Shown: positions 1 through 9,015, counted from the first letter of the stretch. The stretch: DNA of 64,000 bases from Commensalibacter communis (GCF_947179015.1 NZ_CAMXCM010000002.1:124001-188000), one strand, 5' to 3'. Numbers and translations: made by a program. The notes: generated by a model not told the origin, from the sequence alone.

Positions 1-510
1 TTTGTCATGGGATTAACAATTGTTCCTGTTCAATCCTACGCACATGAATCACATACAACGCACACGGATCCAACACATTGTGAAGCACCTCCTAAAGAAA
101 TGAGTTCTTGGAAAGAGCCTTCCAGCATTTCTGCTGCTAAAACAAGTGAAGAATTATCTCATTCTACCGTTACGATTAACCAAGCAGTACAAGCCTCTCT
201 TTTCCCAACCCGCACTGTTAAATTTGTTGTTAATCCAGAAGAGCGCGGTGGCAGTGTCAGTTTTGCAGGTATGGTGCAATTCAATGTTCCAACTCAAGCA
301 ACCTATCGTATTATTACCGATAGCCGTCCATGGGTCGAAATGGTAAAAGATGGAAAAACCATTGAATCGTCTAAACACCAACATGGTTCAAAATGTTTAG
401 GGATGGAAAAAGTTTTAGATTTCCCGCTATCTCCTGGTCAACACACCATAGAATTCACAGCAAATGGTAAAGATACCATCAAATTTATTATTGTTCCTGT
501 TTCTAAATAG
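1..510 (+). CDS. Periplasmic protein of unknown function, 5' end cut by window edge
   Basis: The frame is open from base 1, and the first in-frame ATG (base 7) lies inside what looks like the hydrophobic core of a signal peptide ending in SYA, so the true start is probably upstream of the window. The mature part begins with a His/Thr-rich stretch and continues as a beta-rich domain of about 100 residues, with a HQHGSKC segment near residue 123. I do not recognise the family. The gene ends 12 bp before a di-heme cytochrome c peroxidase on the same strand, so the two are probably cotranscribed and both act in the periplasm. A role in metal or heme handling is only a guess from the His-rich segments. 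Confidence 0.6.
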   Translation, partial: FVMGLTIVPVQSYAHESHTTHTDPTHCEAPPKEMSSWKEPSSISAAKTSEELSHSTVTINQAVQASLFPTRTVKFVVNPEERGGSVSFAGMVQFNVPTQATYRIITDSRPWVEMVKDGKTIESSKHQHGSKCLGMEKVLDFPLSPGQHTIEFTANGKDTIKFIIVPVSK

Positions 511-522
511 CGATTTATAGCA

Positions 523-1440
523 ATGAAAATAACGGCAGTAATTTTAACTTTAGCAATTAGTATTCTCTCTGTATGTGTTTACACCGCAAACGCAGAAACA
601 GATAAAATCGATCATTCTGTTATTGCTAATCAAGTAAAGTTAGGTCGTTATCTTTTTTATGATGCGGATTTATCCAAAGATGGCAGCATGTCTTGTGCGA
701 CTTGCCACAGGCAAAAACAGGCTTTTACAGACGGAAATCCAACGCATCCTGGCGTTAATAATGACCAAGGAATTTATAACGTTCCCACACTTGGCAATGT
801 TGGACAACTAAAAACATTCACTTGGACAGATCAACATGTTTTCGCACTGGATAAACAAGCATTAATGCCTATTACAGGAACCACTCCCGTAGAAATGGGA
901 ATGCATCATGGGGAAAAGGAAATTGAAAAGCGTATTGCGTCCAATGCTTGCTATGTTCGCCTATTTAACTCTGCTTTTCCGGACGTCAAGGGAAATAAGA
1001 TTACAATAGACACTATAACACAAGCCATCGCAAGCTTTCAACGCACCTTAATTACAGATCATAGTATATGGGACACGAAACAAGGCTATACCAAAGAAAT
1101 GCAACAAGGTGAACAAATATTCTTTGGCAAGGGGCAATGCGCAACTTGTCACACACCCCCTTTATTTACTGATCAAAAATTTTATCAAATAAATAAAGGA
1201 ACAACCAAAGCAATGCGTACGCCTACTTTACGAAACATAGAATTGACAGCTTCCTATTTCCATGATGGATCGATTGAGACACTTAAAGAGGCTATTTTAG
1301 CACATCATTCTGATACGATAAAATTACCTCATTTATCAGAGAAAGATATGTATGATTTGATACAATTTTTAAACTCATTAACTGATAAGCAATTTATTAA
1401 TAATCCAAAATTCTCTTTACCAGCTGAGCCTTGTGAATAA
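523..1440 (+). CDS. Di-heme cytochrome c peroxidase (CcpA/MauG family)
   Basis: This 305-residue protein has an N-terminal signal peptide (about residues 1-24) and two heme c attachment motifs, C58-A-T-C61-H62 and C206-A-T-C209-H210. The spacing fits bacterial di-heme peroxidases, which reduce hydrogen peroxide in the periplasm with electrons from small cytochromes. An RTPTLRN segment followed by YFHDGS is also typical of the family's C-terminal half. Some members are MauG-like oxidases rather than peroxidases, and the sequence alone does not separate these. The gene follows the truncated periplasmic protein by 12 bp and converges on moaC with 7 bp between them. Confidence 0.85.
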   Translation: MKITAVILTLAISILSVCVYTANAETDKIDHSVIANQVKLGRYLFYDADLSKDGSMSCATCHRQKQAFTDGNPTHPGVNNDQGIYNVPTLGNVGQLKTFTWTDQHVFALDKQALMPITGTTPVEMGMHHGEKEIEKRIASNACYVRLFNSAFPDVKGNKITIDTITQAIASFQRTLITDHSIWDTKQGYTKEMQQGEQIFFGKGQCATCHTPPLFTDQKFYQINKGTTKAMRTPTLRNIELTASYFHDGSIETLKEAILAHHSDTIKLPHLSEKDMYDLIQFLNSLTDKQFINNPKFSLPAEPCE

Positions 1441-1447
1441 TAAGTGA

Positions 1448-1921
1448 CTAAAAATTAAACTCTCCACTTTTTCCACCCTTTTTTTGAATTAAATGAATAT
1501 TACTAATGACCATATTTTTTTCTATTGCTTTTAACATATCATAGACAGTTAATAAGCCTGCAGACACACCACTCAAAGCTTCCATTTCAACCCCTGTTTT
1601 ACCAACAGTTTCGGTTGTCACAATAATTGAAAGGCAATGATTTTCTTCATCTTTAACAAAATCAACATGCACATGCGTCAACGCCAAAGGATGACATAAA
1701 GGAATTAAATTCGCTGTTATTTTTGTACCTTGGATGGCAGCAATTCTTGCAATTCCCAACACATCCCCTTTGCGACTGGCATTAAATTCCAACAACTGAA
1801 ATGCCTCTGCGGACATAGTAATAGATCCAGTAGCAATTGCGGTACGTTTTGTTTCATCCTTATTGGCAATATCAACCATATGAGCTTGCCCTGAAGCATC
1901 AAAATGAGATAATTTGGTCAT
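1448..1921 (-). CDS. moaC: Cyclic pyranopterin monophosphate synthase MoaC
   Basis: MoaC, with the radical-SAM enzyme MoaA, converts GTP to cyclic pyranopterin monophosphate, the first step of molybdenum cofactor synthesis. The 157-residue length is normal. The conserved LIPLCHPL segment and the GVEMEALSGVSAGLLTVYDM region, which form the active site of the hexameric enzyme, are intact. The ATG start has an AGGAAAA ribosome site just upstream. The gene is divergent from moaD, with a 58-bp gap that must hold both promoters, and lies opposite to most moa genes here but on the same strand as moaA. Confidence 0.95.
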   Translation of the reverse strand: MTKLSHFDASGQAHMVDIANKDETKRTAIATGSITMSAEAFQLLEFNASRKGDVLGIARIAAIQGTKITANLIPLCHPLALTHVHVDFVKDEENHCLSIIVTTETVGKTGVEMEALSGVSAGLLTVYDMLKAIEKNMVISNIHLIQKKGGKSGEFNF

Positions 1922-1979
1922 GTGTTTTTCCTATTATAAATTACTTTAACCATCATAAACATATGGAACAAAGGAAACC

Positions 1980-2228
1980 ATGATTAAAATTCGTTATTTT
2001 GGATTTTTAAAAGAAATTCTTAACTTAGAAGAAGAAGAAATTAAATGGTCAAAAGGTAACTCTCAAGAGTTACTAACCTTTTTACGTACTCGCAGTTCAT
2101 TTTGGGCAGAGAGTTTGTCAGAAGAAAACATTTTTAGGCTGGTCATTAATAAAAAAGTTATTTATGAAACAACCCCAATTTCTTCAGGGGATGAAATCGC
2201 TATTCTTCCACCTGTTACAGGAGGATAA
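1980..2228 (+). CDS. moaD: Molybdopterin synthase small subunit MoaD
   Basis: This 82-residue ubiquitin-fold protein ends in PPVTGG. The C-terminal Gly-Gly is the group that is adenylated by MoeB and converted to thiocarboxylate, so MoaD can donate sulfur to the pterin. An AAAGGA ribosome site precedes the ATG. It opens a plus-strand run (moaD, moaE, mobA, moeA, mogA), and the stop is one base before the moaE start, so the two synthase subunits are probably translationally coupled. A MoeB-like activator is encoded at 19185-19928. Confidence 0.93.
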   Translation: MIKIRYFGFLKEILNLEEEEIKWSKGNSQELLTFLRTRSSFWAESLSEENIFRLVINKKVIYETTPISSGDEIAILPPVTGG

Positions 2229-2229
2229 A

Positions 2230-2691
2230 ATGTTTTGGGTAAAAATTCAAGAAGCACCATTTGATGCAGAATTACCGAATTTAGATCAAAAGATTCAAGA
2301 AAATAATTGTGGTGCTTTGGTCAGTTTCAAGGGTATTGTTCGTGGATATGATGAAAAAGATCCATTAGATTACCTTTATCTTGAGCATTTCCCAGAGGTT
2401 ACAGAACAAGAAATTGAACGTATCTTACAACGCGCACAAGGACATTGGGGTATCCGCAGCGCCATTGTTATTCATCGTGTTGGACGATTAAATATAGGGG
2501 AAAATATTGTTCTTGTAATGGTTTCTGCCTCACATCGTAAGGCAGCTTTTGAAGCCTCTCAATTCATTATGGATTATTTAAAAACAGAGGCTCCTTTCTG
2601 GAAAAAAGAATTTTTTCAAAATGGTAATTCTCGTTGGGTTGAAGCCAAACAATCAGATATAGAACAAAAAAAACGTTGGGCTCTCTCATGA
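2230..2691 (+). CDS. moaE: Molybdopterin synthase catalytic subunit MoaE
   Basis: MoaE forms the heterotetrameric molybdopterin synthase with MoaD and inserts two sulfurs into cyclic pyranopterin monophosphate. I chose ATG 2230, which follows the moaD stop directly and gives a 153-residue protein of family length. A longer reading from 2164 overlaps moaD and is not needed. The GALVSFKGIVRG segment, the VIHRVGRLNIGE segment, the SASHRKAAFEA segment and a KTEAPFWKKE active-site region are all present. The gene overlaps mobA by 4 bp (ATGA). Confidence 0.93.
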   Translation: MFWVKIQEAPFDAELPNLDQKIQENNCGALVSFKGIVRGYDEKDPLDYLYLEHFPEVTEQEIERILQRAQGHWGIRSAIVIHRVGRLNIGENIVLVMVSASHRKAAFEASQFIMDYLKTEAPFWKKEFFQNGNSRWVEAKQSDIEQKKRWALS

Positions 2692-3281
2692 TAAAACAAA
2701 AACCCATCATAACTGGAGTGATTTTAGCTGGTGGAGAGGGGCGACGTATGGGAAGAAAAAATAAAGGACTTATTCCTTTAAATGACCGCCCTCTAATTCA
2801 ACATGTTATTGAACGATTACATCCTCAATTAGATCATATTCTTATCAGTGCCAACGAAGATATTGCAACCTATCAAGAGTTGGGTTTTCCTGTTATTTCA
2901 GATCACGCAGATTTTAAAAATAAAGGACCTCTTGCTGGTATTCTTAGCACAACTGCTTTTATTCCAAAAAGCACGGATGCTGTTCTTATTGTTCCTTGTG
3001 ATACCCCTTTCCTACCCATTCATCTAGTGTCATTGTTAGTAAATAACTTATATGCTCAAACAGAATATGAGATTGCTTATGCTGCAACAGCGTCCCAAAT
3101 CCATCCTAGTATTTTCCTATATAAGCCAATAATTAACAATCAATTAGCAGCGCATCTCAATCAACAACAATATAGTTTAAAATCTTGGATTTTTAAACAT
3201 AATGCCGTTAAAACTATTTTCGAAGATGAACATGCATTTACAAACATGAATGATATGGAAACACTTCATCAAAACCAATAG
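2688..3281 (+). CDS. mobA: Molybdenum cofactor guanylyltransferase MobA
   Basis: MobA attaches GMP to molybdenum-molybdopterin, giving the bis-MGD form used by enzymes of the DMSO reductase family, including the NarG encoded nearby. The nucleotide-binding motif LAGGEGRRMG is followed by the conserved lysine (KGLIPL), and the metal-binding segment VPCDTPFLP is present. I use ATG 2688, which overlaps the moaE stop as ATGA and gives 197 residues. An upstream TTG at 2676 would add only four residues inside moaE. Confidence 0.9.
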   Translation: MIKQKPIITGVILAGGEGRRMGRKNKGLIPLNDRPLIQHVIERLHPQLDHILISANEDIATYQELGFPVISDHADFKNKGPLAGILSTTAFIPKSTDAVLIVPCDTPFLPIHLVSLLVNNLYAQTEYEIAYAATASQIHPSIFLYKPIINNQLAAHLNQQQYSLKSWIFKHNAVKTIFEDEHAFTNMNDMETLHQNQ

Positions 3282-3290
3282 GAACCTATC

Positions 3291-4502
3291 ATGCTCGATT
3301 ATTATCAGGCACTCCATAATTTATTAACACAAAACACTCCTTCTTTAACAAAACAAACTATTCCTTTAACCGAAGCAGACCGTCTTATATTAGCTGCAAA
3401 TTTAACAGTCCAATATGACACTCCTTTTTTTAGCAATAGCGCAATGGATGGTTATGCTCTTGGCGGTGATATTGACGTATGTCAAGAATGGAAAATCATC
3501 CATCGTATTGCCGCAGGCGATACCGCACAATCAATGACTTTAAAAACAGGAGAAGCAGCCCGAATATTTACTGGTGCGCCAATCCCCGAAGGGACAAGTG
3601 CAGTTATTCAGCAGGAAAATACTGAAGTTAATGACAATATTTTAACCGTTACATCAACACTTAAAAAAGGGCAAAATATTCGTTATCAAGCCGAAGAATT
3701 AAAAAAAGGGGATATATTTCTACCTACAGGTCAATATATTACACCTGCTGTCACCGCTTTATTAGCCAGCCAAGGATATGCTGAAGTCCCTGTCTTTAAA
3801 CCATTAACAATTTATGTATTTTCAACAGGAAACGAGCTTATTAATCCAGGAGAAACATTAAAATCTGGTCAAATCTATGATGCTAATCGTTATTTACTTC
3901 TTTCATGGTTAAAACAAACCCCTCATCTTATTGTCGATGCAGGAACACTACCTGATAATAAAGAAGCAACTGAACAAGCGTTAAAAAATGCCAGTCAAAA
4001 AGCAGATATTATTATCACTTCTGGTGGGGTTTCTGTTGGTGAGGAAGATCATGTTCATGCAGCCATAACCGAATTAGGAAAACTAACCTTATGGAAACTT
4101 GCCATTAAACCTGGAAAACCGTTTGCATGGGGAGAGATTGATAAAGCAACAGTTTTTATGCTGCCTGGCAATCCAGTCAGCACCTTTGTAACGTTCCAAC
4201 AGCTTGTTGTTCCTGCTCTTAAAAGATTATCAGGAATTGCATTAGAACATTGTATGCCAAAAGCAATCATGGCTAAAGCAACATTTTCCACTAAGAAAAC
4301 ACAAAACCGCAAAGAGTTCCTTAGAGTCCAGCTCCAACCCAGTGCTACTGGACTTTATGTCCAACTGCTTTCACATCAAGGCTCTGCAATGCTCTCTGCG
4401 TTTACACAAGCCGATGCCTTGGCAGAAATACCAGAAAATACTCTGATTCATGAAAATGATTATATCAAAGTCTATCCTCTTTCTTACAATTTCAACGCTT
4501 AA
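3291..4502 (+). CDS. moeA: Molybdopterin molybdenumtransferase MoeA
   Basis: MoeA inserts molybdate into adenylated molybdopterin. At 403 residues it has full family length. Visible signatures are the N-terminal FFSNSAMDGYAL segment, the GAPIPEGTSAVI segment, the central MoaB/Mog-like domain with STGNEL and TSGGVSVGEEDH, the KPGKPFAWG loop and the MLPGNPVS motif. The gene follows mobA by 9 bp and precedes mogA, its partner in metal insertion. Confidence 0.94.
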   Translation: MLDYYQALHNLLTQNTPSLTKQTIPLTEADRLILAANLTVQYDTPFFSNSAMDGYALGGDIDVCQEWKIIHRIAAGDTAQSMTLKTGEAARIFTGAPIPEGTSAVIQQENTEVNDNILTVTSTLKKGQNIRYQAEELKKGDIFLPTGQYITPAVTALLASQGYAEVPVFKPLTIYVFSTGNELINPGETLKSGQIYDANRYLLLSWLKQTPHLIVDAGTLPDNKEATEQALKNASQKADIIITSGGVSVGEEDHVHAAITELGKLTLWKLAIKPGKPFAWGEIDKATVFMLPGNPVSTFVTFQQLVVPALKRLSGIALEHCMPKAIMAKATFSTKKTQNRKEFLRVQLQPSATGLYVQLLSHQGSAMLSAFTQADALAEIPENTLIHENDYIKVYPLSYNFNA

Positions 4503-4521
4503 AAATATCTGAGAATCTATT

Positions 4522-5088
4522 ATGAAAAAAATTAAAATTGGGCTTATTTCTATTAGTGACAGAGCCAGCAAAGGAATCTATGAAGATAAAGGTCTCCCTG
4601 CGCTGAAAGGTTGGTTGAACCTTGCTGTCTTAAATGACAAAGAATATATCGAACATTTAATTCCAGATGAGCAAGATCTGATTGAGAAAACACTCATTGA
4701 GTTAGTGGACAAAGAAAAATGCCCTCTAGTTTTAACAACAGGAGGCACAGGTCCTTATATTCGTGATGTTACGCCCGATGCTACCTTGGCTGTTGCAGAT
4801 AAAGTTATGCCAGGATTTGGCGAGCAAATGCGTCAAGTAAGTTTATATTATGTACCAACAGCAATTTTATCCAGACAAGTCGGTGTTATTCGTAAAAAAA
4901 GCCTCATCTTAAACCTTCCAGGTCGTCCAAATGCAATCAAAGAAACCTTGGAAGGTGTTAAAGACGAAAATGGTAATGTCAAAATCCATGGTGTTTTTGC
5001 TTCTGTTCCAATGTGTATCGAAGTGATTGGTGGACCAAGAATTGAAACAAACGAAAAAATTGTTAAAGCATTCCTACCTAAAATATAA
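4522..5088 (+). CDS. mogA: Molybdopterin adenylyltransferase MogA
   Basis: MogA adenylates molybdopterin so that MoeA can load molybdate. The 188-residue protein closely follows the E. coli MogA pattern: GLISISDRAS near the start, LTTGGTGP, RDVTPDATLAVADK, MPGFGEQMRQ and LPGRPNAIKETLEGV. It is the last plus-strand gene of the cofactor operon and meets the oppositely oriented moaA end to end, with no intergenic base between the two stops. Confidence 0.93.
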   Translation: MKKIKIGLISISDRASKGIYEDKGLPALKGWLNLAVLNDKEYIEHLIPDEQDLIEKTLIELVDKEKCPLVLTTGGTGPYIRDVTPDATLAVADKVMPGFGEQMRQVSLYYVPTAILSRQVGVIRKKSLILNLPGRPNAIKETLEGVKDENGNVKIHGVFASVPMCIEVIGGPRIETNEKIVKAFLPKI

Positions 5089-6063
5089 TTAACCACCCGT
5101 CATTGACATAATACGATTAACTTTTTTTGGCTGCTCTAAGAAATCATGTGCTTTTGGTTTTAACTTAATTGCTTGCATAATAGCATTTTGTAACGCCTCA
5201 TCGCTACATAGATTTCTTAGCAAAGGTTTCAATTCAAAACTATTATCTTGCCCTAAACACATCAATAAAGTGCCATCAACAGTTAACCGAACACGATTAC
5301 AAGTCTCGCAAAAATGCTGAGATAATGGAGTAATCAAACCAAGATTAACAAACCCACTTTTAGTTTCCCAATATCTGGCTGGTCCATTTCCAATTTTCTT
5401 AGTTGTTGGTTGTAATTTGAAATTTTTTTCAAGCCTTTTTACTGTTTCTTGTAAATATACAGAAGCCGTACCCCGCCCACTTTCGCCCATAGGCATGACT
5501 TCTATCAAACATAAAATATATTGATGTTGAATACAGAACCTTAACATTTCTTCAATTTCATCAACGTTACGATCTGGCATAACAACCATATTAATGCGAA
5601 CTTTTTGAAAACCAGCTCTCTTAGCCGCAGATAATCCCGCTAAAATATTTTCAAGGCAATTGCTTCCTGTTATTGCCTCCATATGTTTAGAATTTAAGGA
5701 ATCAAGACTGATATTCAACCGATCTAAACCTGCTTCAAATAAAGCTTCAGCCTTGTCTTCTAATAAAGTTGCATTCGTTGTTATGGACAAATCCGTGACT
5801 TGATCTATTGCTTTCATATCACGAACCAATTCAACGATATTTTTTCTTAATAAAGGCTCACCACCTGTCAGGCGAAAATGATGTGTTCCTAATACTGAAA
5901 AATTATAAACAACTCTTAAAATCTCTTCAGTGGATATCCAATGATCAGAATCTTTAAAACCTTTAAAGCCTTTTGGAATACAATAATTACACCTTAAATT
6001 ACAGCGGTCTGTAACAGATATTCTTAAGTAATCTATTGTTCTACCGAAATCATCTATAAGCAT
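5089..6063 (-). CDS. moaA: GTP 3',8-cyclase MoaA (radical SAM)
   Basis: MoaA performs the radical rearrangement of GTP that starts molybdenum cofactor synthesis. The N-terminal [4Fe-4S]/SAM motif CNLRCNYC, the LTGGEPLLR segment, the C-terminal cluster motif CETCNRVRLTVDG with a further cysteine in LLMCLGQD, and the terminal Gly-Gly are all present. I start it at ATG 6063, giving 324 residues that begin just before the FGRTIDYLRISVTDRC block. An open frame extends to 6144, but the extra 27 residues are hydrophobic and atypical. It lies 111 bp downstream of modC on the same strand. Confidence 0.93.
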   Translation of the reverse strand: MLIDDFGRTIDYLRISVTDRCNLRCNYCIPKGFKGFKDSDHWISTEEILRVVYNFSVLGTHHFRLTGGEPLLRKNIVELVRDMKAIDQVTDLSITTNATLLEDKAEALFEAGLDRLNISLDSLNSKHMEAITGSNCLENILAGLSAAKRAGFQKVRINMVVMPDRNVDEIEEMLRFCIQHQYILCLIEVMPMGESGRGTASVYLQETVKRLEKNFKLQPTTKKIGNGPARYWETKSGFVNLGLITPLSQHFCETCNRVRLTVDGTLLMCLGQDNSFELKPLLRNLCSDEALQNAIMQAIKLKPKAHDFLEQPKKVNRIMSMTGG

Positions 6064-6174
6064 TCTACAGACCGTTCTTGAAATAATAATTATTTTGAAA
6101 ATTATACTATCATTAAGATATATTATTGGAGCAAATATATACAAATTTTATATCTTTTTACTGTAACCTATATA

Positions 6175-6840
6175 TTATTTTTTTAATTTTCCATTCTCTA
6201 AAATCAAAACATCTTCAGCAAAGAAATCAACATCTTCTTGGTCATGTGAAATTATTAATAACAAGCAATTTATTTGTTGTTGAATAGCTTTTACCTCGCT
6301 ACGTAAACGTTTCCGCAGCTGATAATCCAACATTGAAAATGGCTCATCTAATAATAGGAGCTTAGGTTTTGTTATTAAGGCTCTTGCTAATGCGACTCTT
6401 TGTTGCTGTCCACCAGATAATTCATGAGGATATTGATGGGCAAGGTTCACCAATTCAAAACGCTCTAATAACAGAGATATTTCTAAATTATTATATTTTT
6501 TAGTTGGATTAAAGATCCCTTTTTTCAACGGAAATGATATATTTTGCTGTACGGTTAAATGAGGAAACAAACTATAAGATTGAAAAAAATAAGCTAGGTT
6601 TCTTTGCTGTGGTTTTAAATTAATTTTTTGTTTTTTATCAAAAAAAACACAACTACCAATCTTAATCAATCCAATATCAGGTTGCAATAATCCTGCAATC
6701 ATCTTAATTAACGTTGTTTTTCCAGCCCCTGATGGACCAAATATTGCAACAGATTTGCATGATGAAGCATATTCAAGATGTAATTGAAAAGAACGTTGAC
6801 CTGCCAATAATGTTTTTTGAACATTCCAAATAAAATTCAT
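6175..6840 (-). CDS. modC: Molybdate ABC transporter ATP-binding protein, short form
   Basis: This is the ATPase of the molybdate importer. Walker A (GPSGAGKTT), the Q-loop region (FFQSYSLFPHLT), the ABC signature LSGGQQQR, Walker B (LLLLDEPF) and the switch histidine (ISHDQED) are visible. At 221 residues it ends soon after the ABC domain, whereas E. coli ModC is about 350 residues and carries a C-terminal molybdate-binding TOBE region. The transporter may therefore lack that feedback domain. It follows modB by 9 bp in a modA-modB-modC order. Confidence 0.88.
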   Translation of the reverse strand: MNFIWNVQKTLLAGQRSFQLHLEYASSCKSVAIFGPSGAGKTTLIKMIAGLLQPDIGLIKIGSCVFFDKKQKINLKPQQRNLAYFFQSYSLFPHLTVQQNISFPLKKGIFNPTKKYNNLEISLLLERFELVNLAHQYPHELSGGQQQRVALARALITKPKLLLLDEPFSMLDYQLRKRLRSEVKAIQQQINCLLLIISHDQEDVDFFAEDVLILENGKLKK

Positions 6841-6849
6841 CTTTTGCCA

Positions 6850-7521
6850 CTAATGAAAAATTTTATAACCAGTTAATTTTTTTGCAACAACTAAAACAGC
6901 AATACAAACAATCGATAAAATAATTACTGCTATACTTGCGGTATCATTATCACCCTCTTGAACCGCTTGATAAATAGCAATGGACAAGGTTTCTGTTTTA
7001 CCAGGAATGCTGCCTGCAACCATTAACGTTGCACCAAACTCCCCCAATGCTCTGGCAAATGATAATAACAAACCAGCAAAAATACCACGCCAAGCTAGTG
7101 GTAAAATAATACGAAAAAATATAGAAAAATTAGAAATTCCTAAAACACTAGCAGCTTGTTCATAACAGACATTTACACTCTCAAAAGCTGTTCTGGTAGG
7201 TTTAAAAACCAAAGGAAACGTAACAATTGTTGCAGCAACTACTGCCGCTTGCCATGTAAAAATTAGATTAATATTAAAATACTTCTCTAAACATTGTCCA
7301 ATCCAACCATGTCGCCCCAACAGAACCAACAAATAATATCCCAAAACAGTAGGAGGCAGTACCATGGGTAGCGTTAAAATCGTATCTAAAAATTCTTTGC
7401 CAATAAATTTTTTACGTGCGAATAGAAAACCAATTGGTACCGTAATTACAAGATTAATAATAACTGAGCACCCTGCAACTTTTAATGATAAAAACAGTGC
7501 ATCCCACGAAAAATTCATCAT
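6850..7521 (-). CDS. modB: Molybdate ABC transporter permease ModB
   Basis: The 223-residue inner-membrane permease has several hydrophobic segments. Its cytoplasmic coupling segment, ARALGEFGATLMVAGSIPGKTETL, is characteristic of molybdate/tungstate permeases and docks with the ATPase. PMVLPPTVLGYYLL is another conserved block. The start is MMN, so either of two adjacent ATGs may be used. It lies between modA (9 bp upstream) and modC. Confidence 0.9.
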   Translation of the reverse strand: MMNFSWDALFLSLKVAGCSVIINLVITVPIGFLFARKKFIGKEFLDTILTLPMVLPPTVLGYYLLVLLGRHGWIGQCLEKYFNINLIFTWQAAVVAATIVTFPLVFKPTRTAFESVNVCYEQAASVLGISNFSIFFRIILPLAWRGIFAGLLLSFARALGEFGATLMVAGSIPGKTETLSIAIYQAVQEGDNDTASIAVIILSIVCIAVLVVAKKLTGYKIFH

Positions 7522-7530
7522 ATTGTTTTA

Positions 7531-8313
7531 TTAAGGAGAAAGATTGGCAAAACCATATTTTTCTAAAATATTTTGCCCTGTAGAGGATAAAACGAAGTCA
7601 ATAAATCTTTGAGCATTTTGATTTGGTTTTCTTTGCTTAACTAAAGCAATAGGATAACAAATTGAACGATTTAACGAAAATTCCAAGAGGATTTTTACCT
7701 TATCTTGTGCAATGGCTGCATCACTATGATATACAAATCCAACATTCACTTCATCACGCCCTACATAATCCAAAACTTGTCTTACATTTTGCCCAATAAT
7801 CAATTTATTCTGAACTTTATCCCATACATGATTTTGTTCTAATAATTGCTGAGTATATCTACCTGCTGGAACTATTTGAGGTTGTCCCATTGCAATTTTT
7901 TGAATGGCTGGTTGTAATAAATCATCTACATTCTGCACATGCAAAACACTATGGATTGGGGCAATTAATACAAGGTTATTATAGGTAAAATCTTTTCTAC
8001 TTTTCTTTATAATCAACCCTTTCTCGCTGGCTTGATCCATCGTTTTTTCATCTGCAGAAGCAAAAACATCAACTGGTGCCCCTTGGTTAAGTTGTTGAAG
8101 CAAACTACCAGAAGCACCAAAATTAAATAATATTTTATCCGTAGGATGTTCAGCTTCATAAGTTTTAGCAATCTCTTTAAAAGCATTGCTTAGACTTATT
8201 GCCGCTGAAACAACAATGTCATTCGCTTTAGCATAATATAATCCACCAAAAAGAAAAATCATTGCAATTACAATATTTTGAATTACCTTACGAACAAAAT
8301 AATATTTTTTCAT
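7531..8313 (-). CDS. modA: Molybdate-binding periplasmic protein ModA
   Basis: ModA captures molybdate in the periplasm for ModBC. After a signal peptide (roughly residues 1-30) the mature protein shows family features: VSAAISLSNAFKEIA near the N-terminus, FNFGASGSLLQQL, PVDVFASADEKTMDQA and a VNVGFVYHSDA segment. I prefer ATG 8313, which has an AAAAGAG ribosome site. A GTG two codons upstream is the alternative. The gene starts 15 bp after the narI stop, which suggests molybdate uptake is cotranscribed with the nitrate reductase that needs it. Confidence 0.9.
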   Translation of the reverse strand: MKKYYFVRKVIQNIVIAMIFLFGGLYYAKANDIVVSAAISLSNAFKEIAKTYEAEHPTDKILFNFGASGSLLQQLNQGAPVDVFASADEKTMDQASEKGLIIKKSRKDFTYNNLVLIAPIHSVLHVQNVDDLLQPAIQKIAMGQPQIVPAGRYTQQLLEQNHVWDKVQNKLIIGQNVRQVLDYVGRDEVNVGFVYHSDAAIAQDKVKILLEFSLNRSICYPIALVKQRKPNQNAQRFIDFVLSSTGQNILEKYGFANLSP

Positions 8314-8328
8314 TACCACTCTTTTCTT

Positions 8329-9015
8329 TTATGAACGAGGTCTTACCAATTGCCATTTACGTGTAATATATGTCACCATTCCAAATCCACTGAAAATATG
8401 CACTAAACGCGTAAACGGGAAAATAGCAAATAAAGTCATCCCCATAAATAAATGAATTTTAAAAATAATAGAAGCATTCATTATGTAACTTGCAGCATCA
8501 CCACGAACAGTCACTACATGTTGTGCCCATGTCATTAAGTTAACCATTTCGTGCCCATCTAAATGTTGCGCTGAGACAAAAATTGTTGATAAACCAAGAC
8601 ATAATGTCACCAATAACCATGAAAGCAAAAGTTTATCACGCCAGGTGCTATTTTGTGTTAAACGATCTACAGTAAAGCGTCTGTGGATTAAAATAACTAA
8701 TCCAACGAAACACATACTGCCCATAATACCACCCGCAGTCATAGCCACCAATTGTTTTAAGGAATGGCTGACCCCAAGTGTATCCCACACAATCACTGGG
8801 GTTAATAACCCACCCAAATGACCAAAGAATAAACCCAAAATTCCAAGATGAAACAGAATGCTACCAACGCGCAACTGCCCACGATATAGTAATTGACTGG
8901 AATCACTTTTCCACGAATATTGTTCACGTTCAAATCGAACAAGGCAACCAACAATAAAAATTGTTAATACAATATACGGATAAATTCCAAAAATAAATTT
9001 ATCTAGGTAATCCAT
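8329..9015 (-). CDS. narI: Respiratory nitrate reductase gamma subunit (cytochrome b)
   Basis: NarI is the membrane subunit that oxidises quinol and passes electrons through two b hemes to NarH. The 228-residue protein has about five membrane segments. His56 and His66 (FHLGILGLFFGHLGG) fall at the positions used as heme ligands in E. coli NarI, and further histidines near the C-terminus (KIHLF, RLVHIFSG) can supply the others. I start it at ATG 9015 (MDYLDKFIFG), which overlaps the narJ end by 17 bp. The longer frame to 9084 would lie deep within narJ. Confidence 0.93.
   Translation of the reverse strand: MDYLDKFIFGIYPYIVLTIFIVGCLVRFEREQYSWKSDSSQLLYRGQLRVGSILFHLGILGLFFGHLGGLLTPVIVWDTLGVSHSLKQLVAMTAGGIMGSMCFVGLVILIHRRFTVDRLTQNSTWRDKLLLSWLLVTLCLGLSTIFVSAQHLDGHEMVNLMTWAQHVVTVRGDAASYIMNASIIFKIHLFMGMTLFAIFPFTRLVHIFSGFGMVTYITRKWQLVRPRS

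Noticed and set aside
6064-6144. Longer N-terminus for MoaA
   Set aside because: The extra 27 residues are hydrophobic and lack a ribosome site; the conserved MoaA block begins right after the internal ATG at 6063.
6064-6174. ModE operator near moaA
   Set aside because: TATATA-like stretches occur, but in such AT-rich DNA they are expected, and the paired spacing does not fit.
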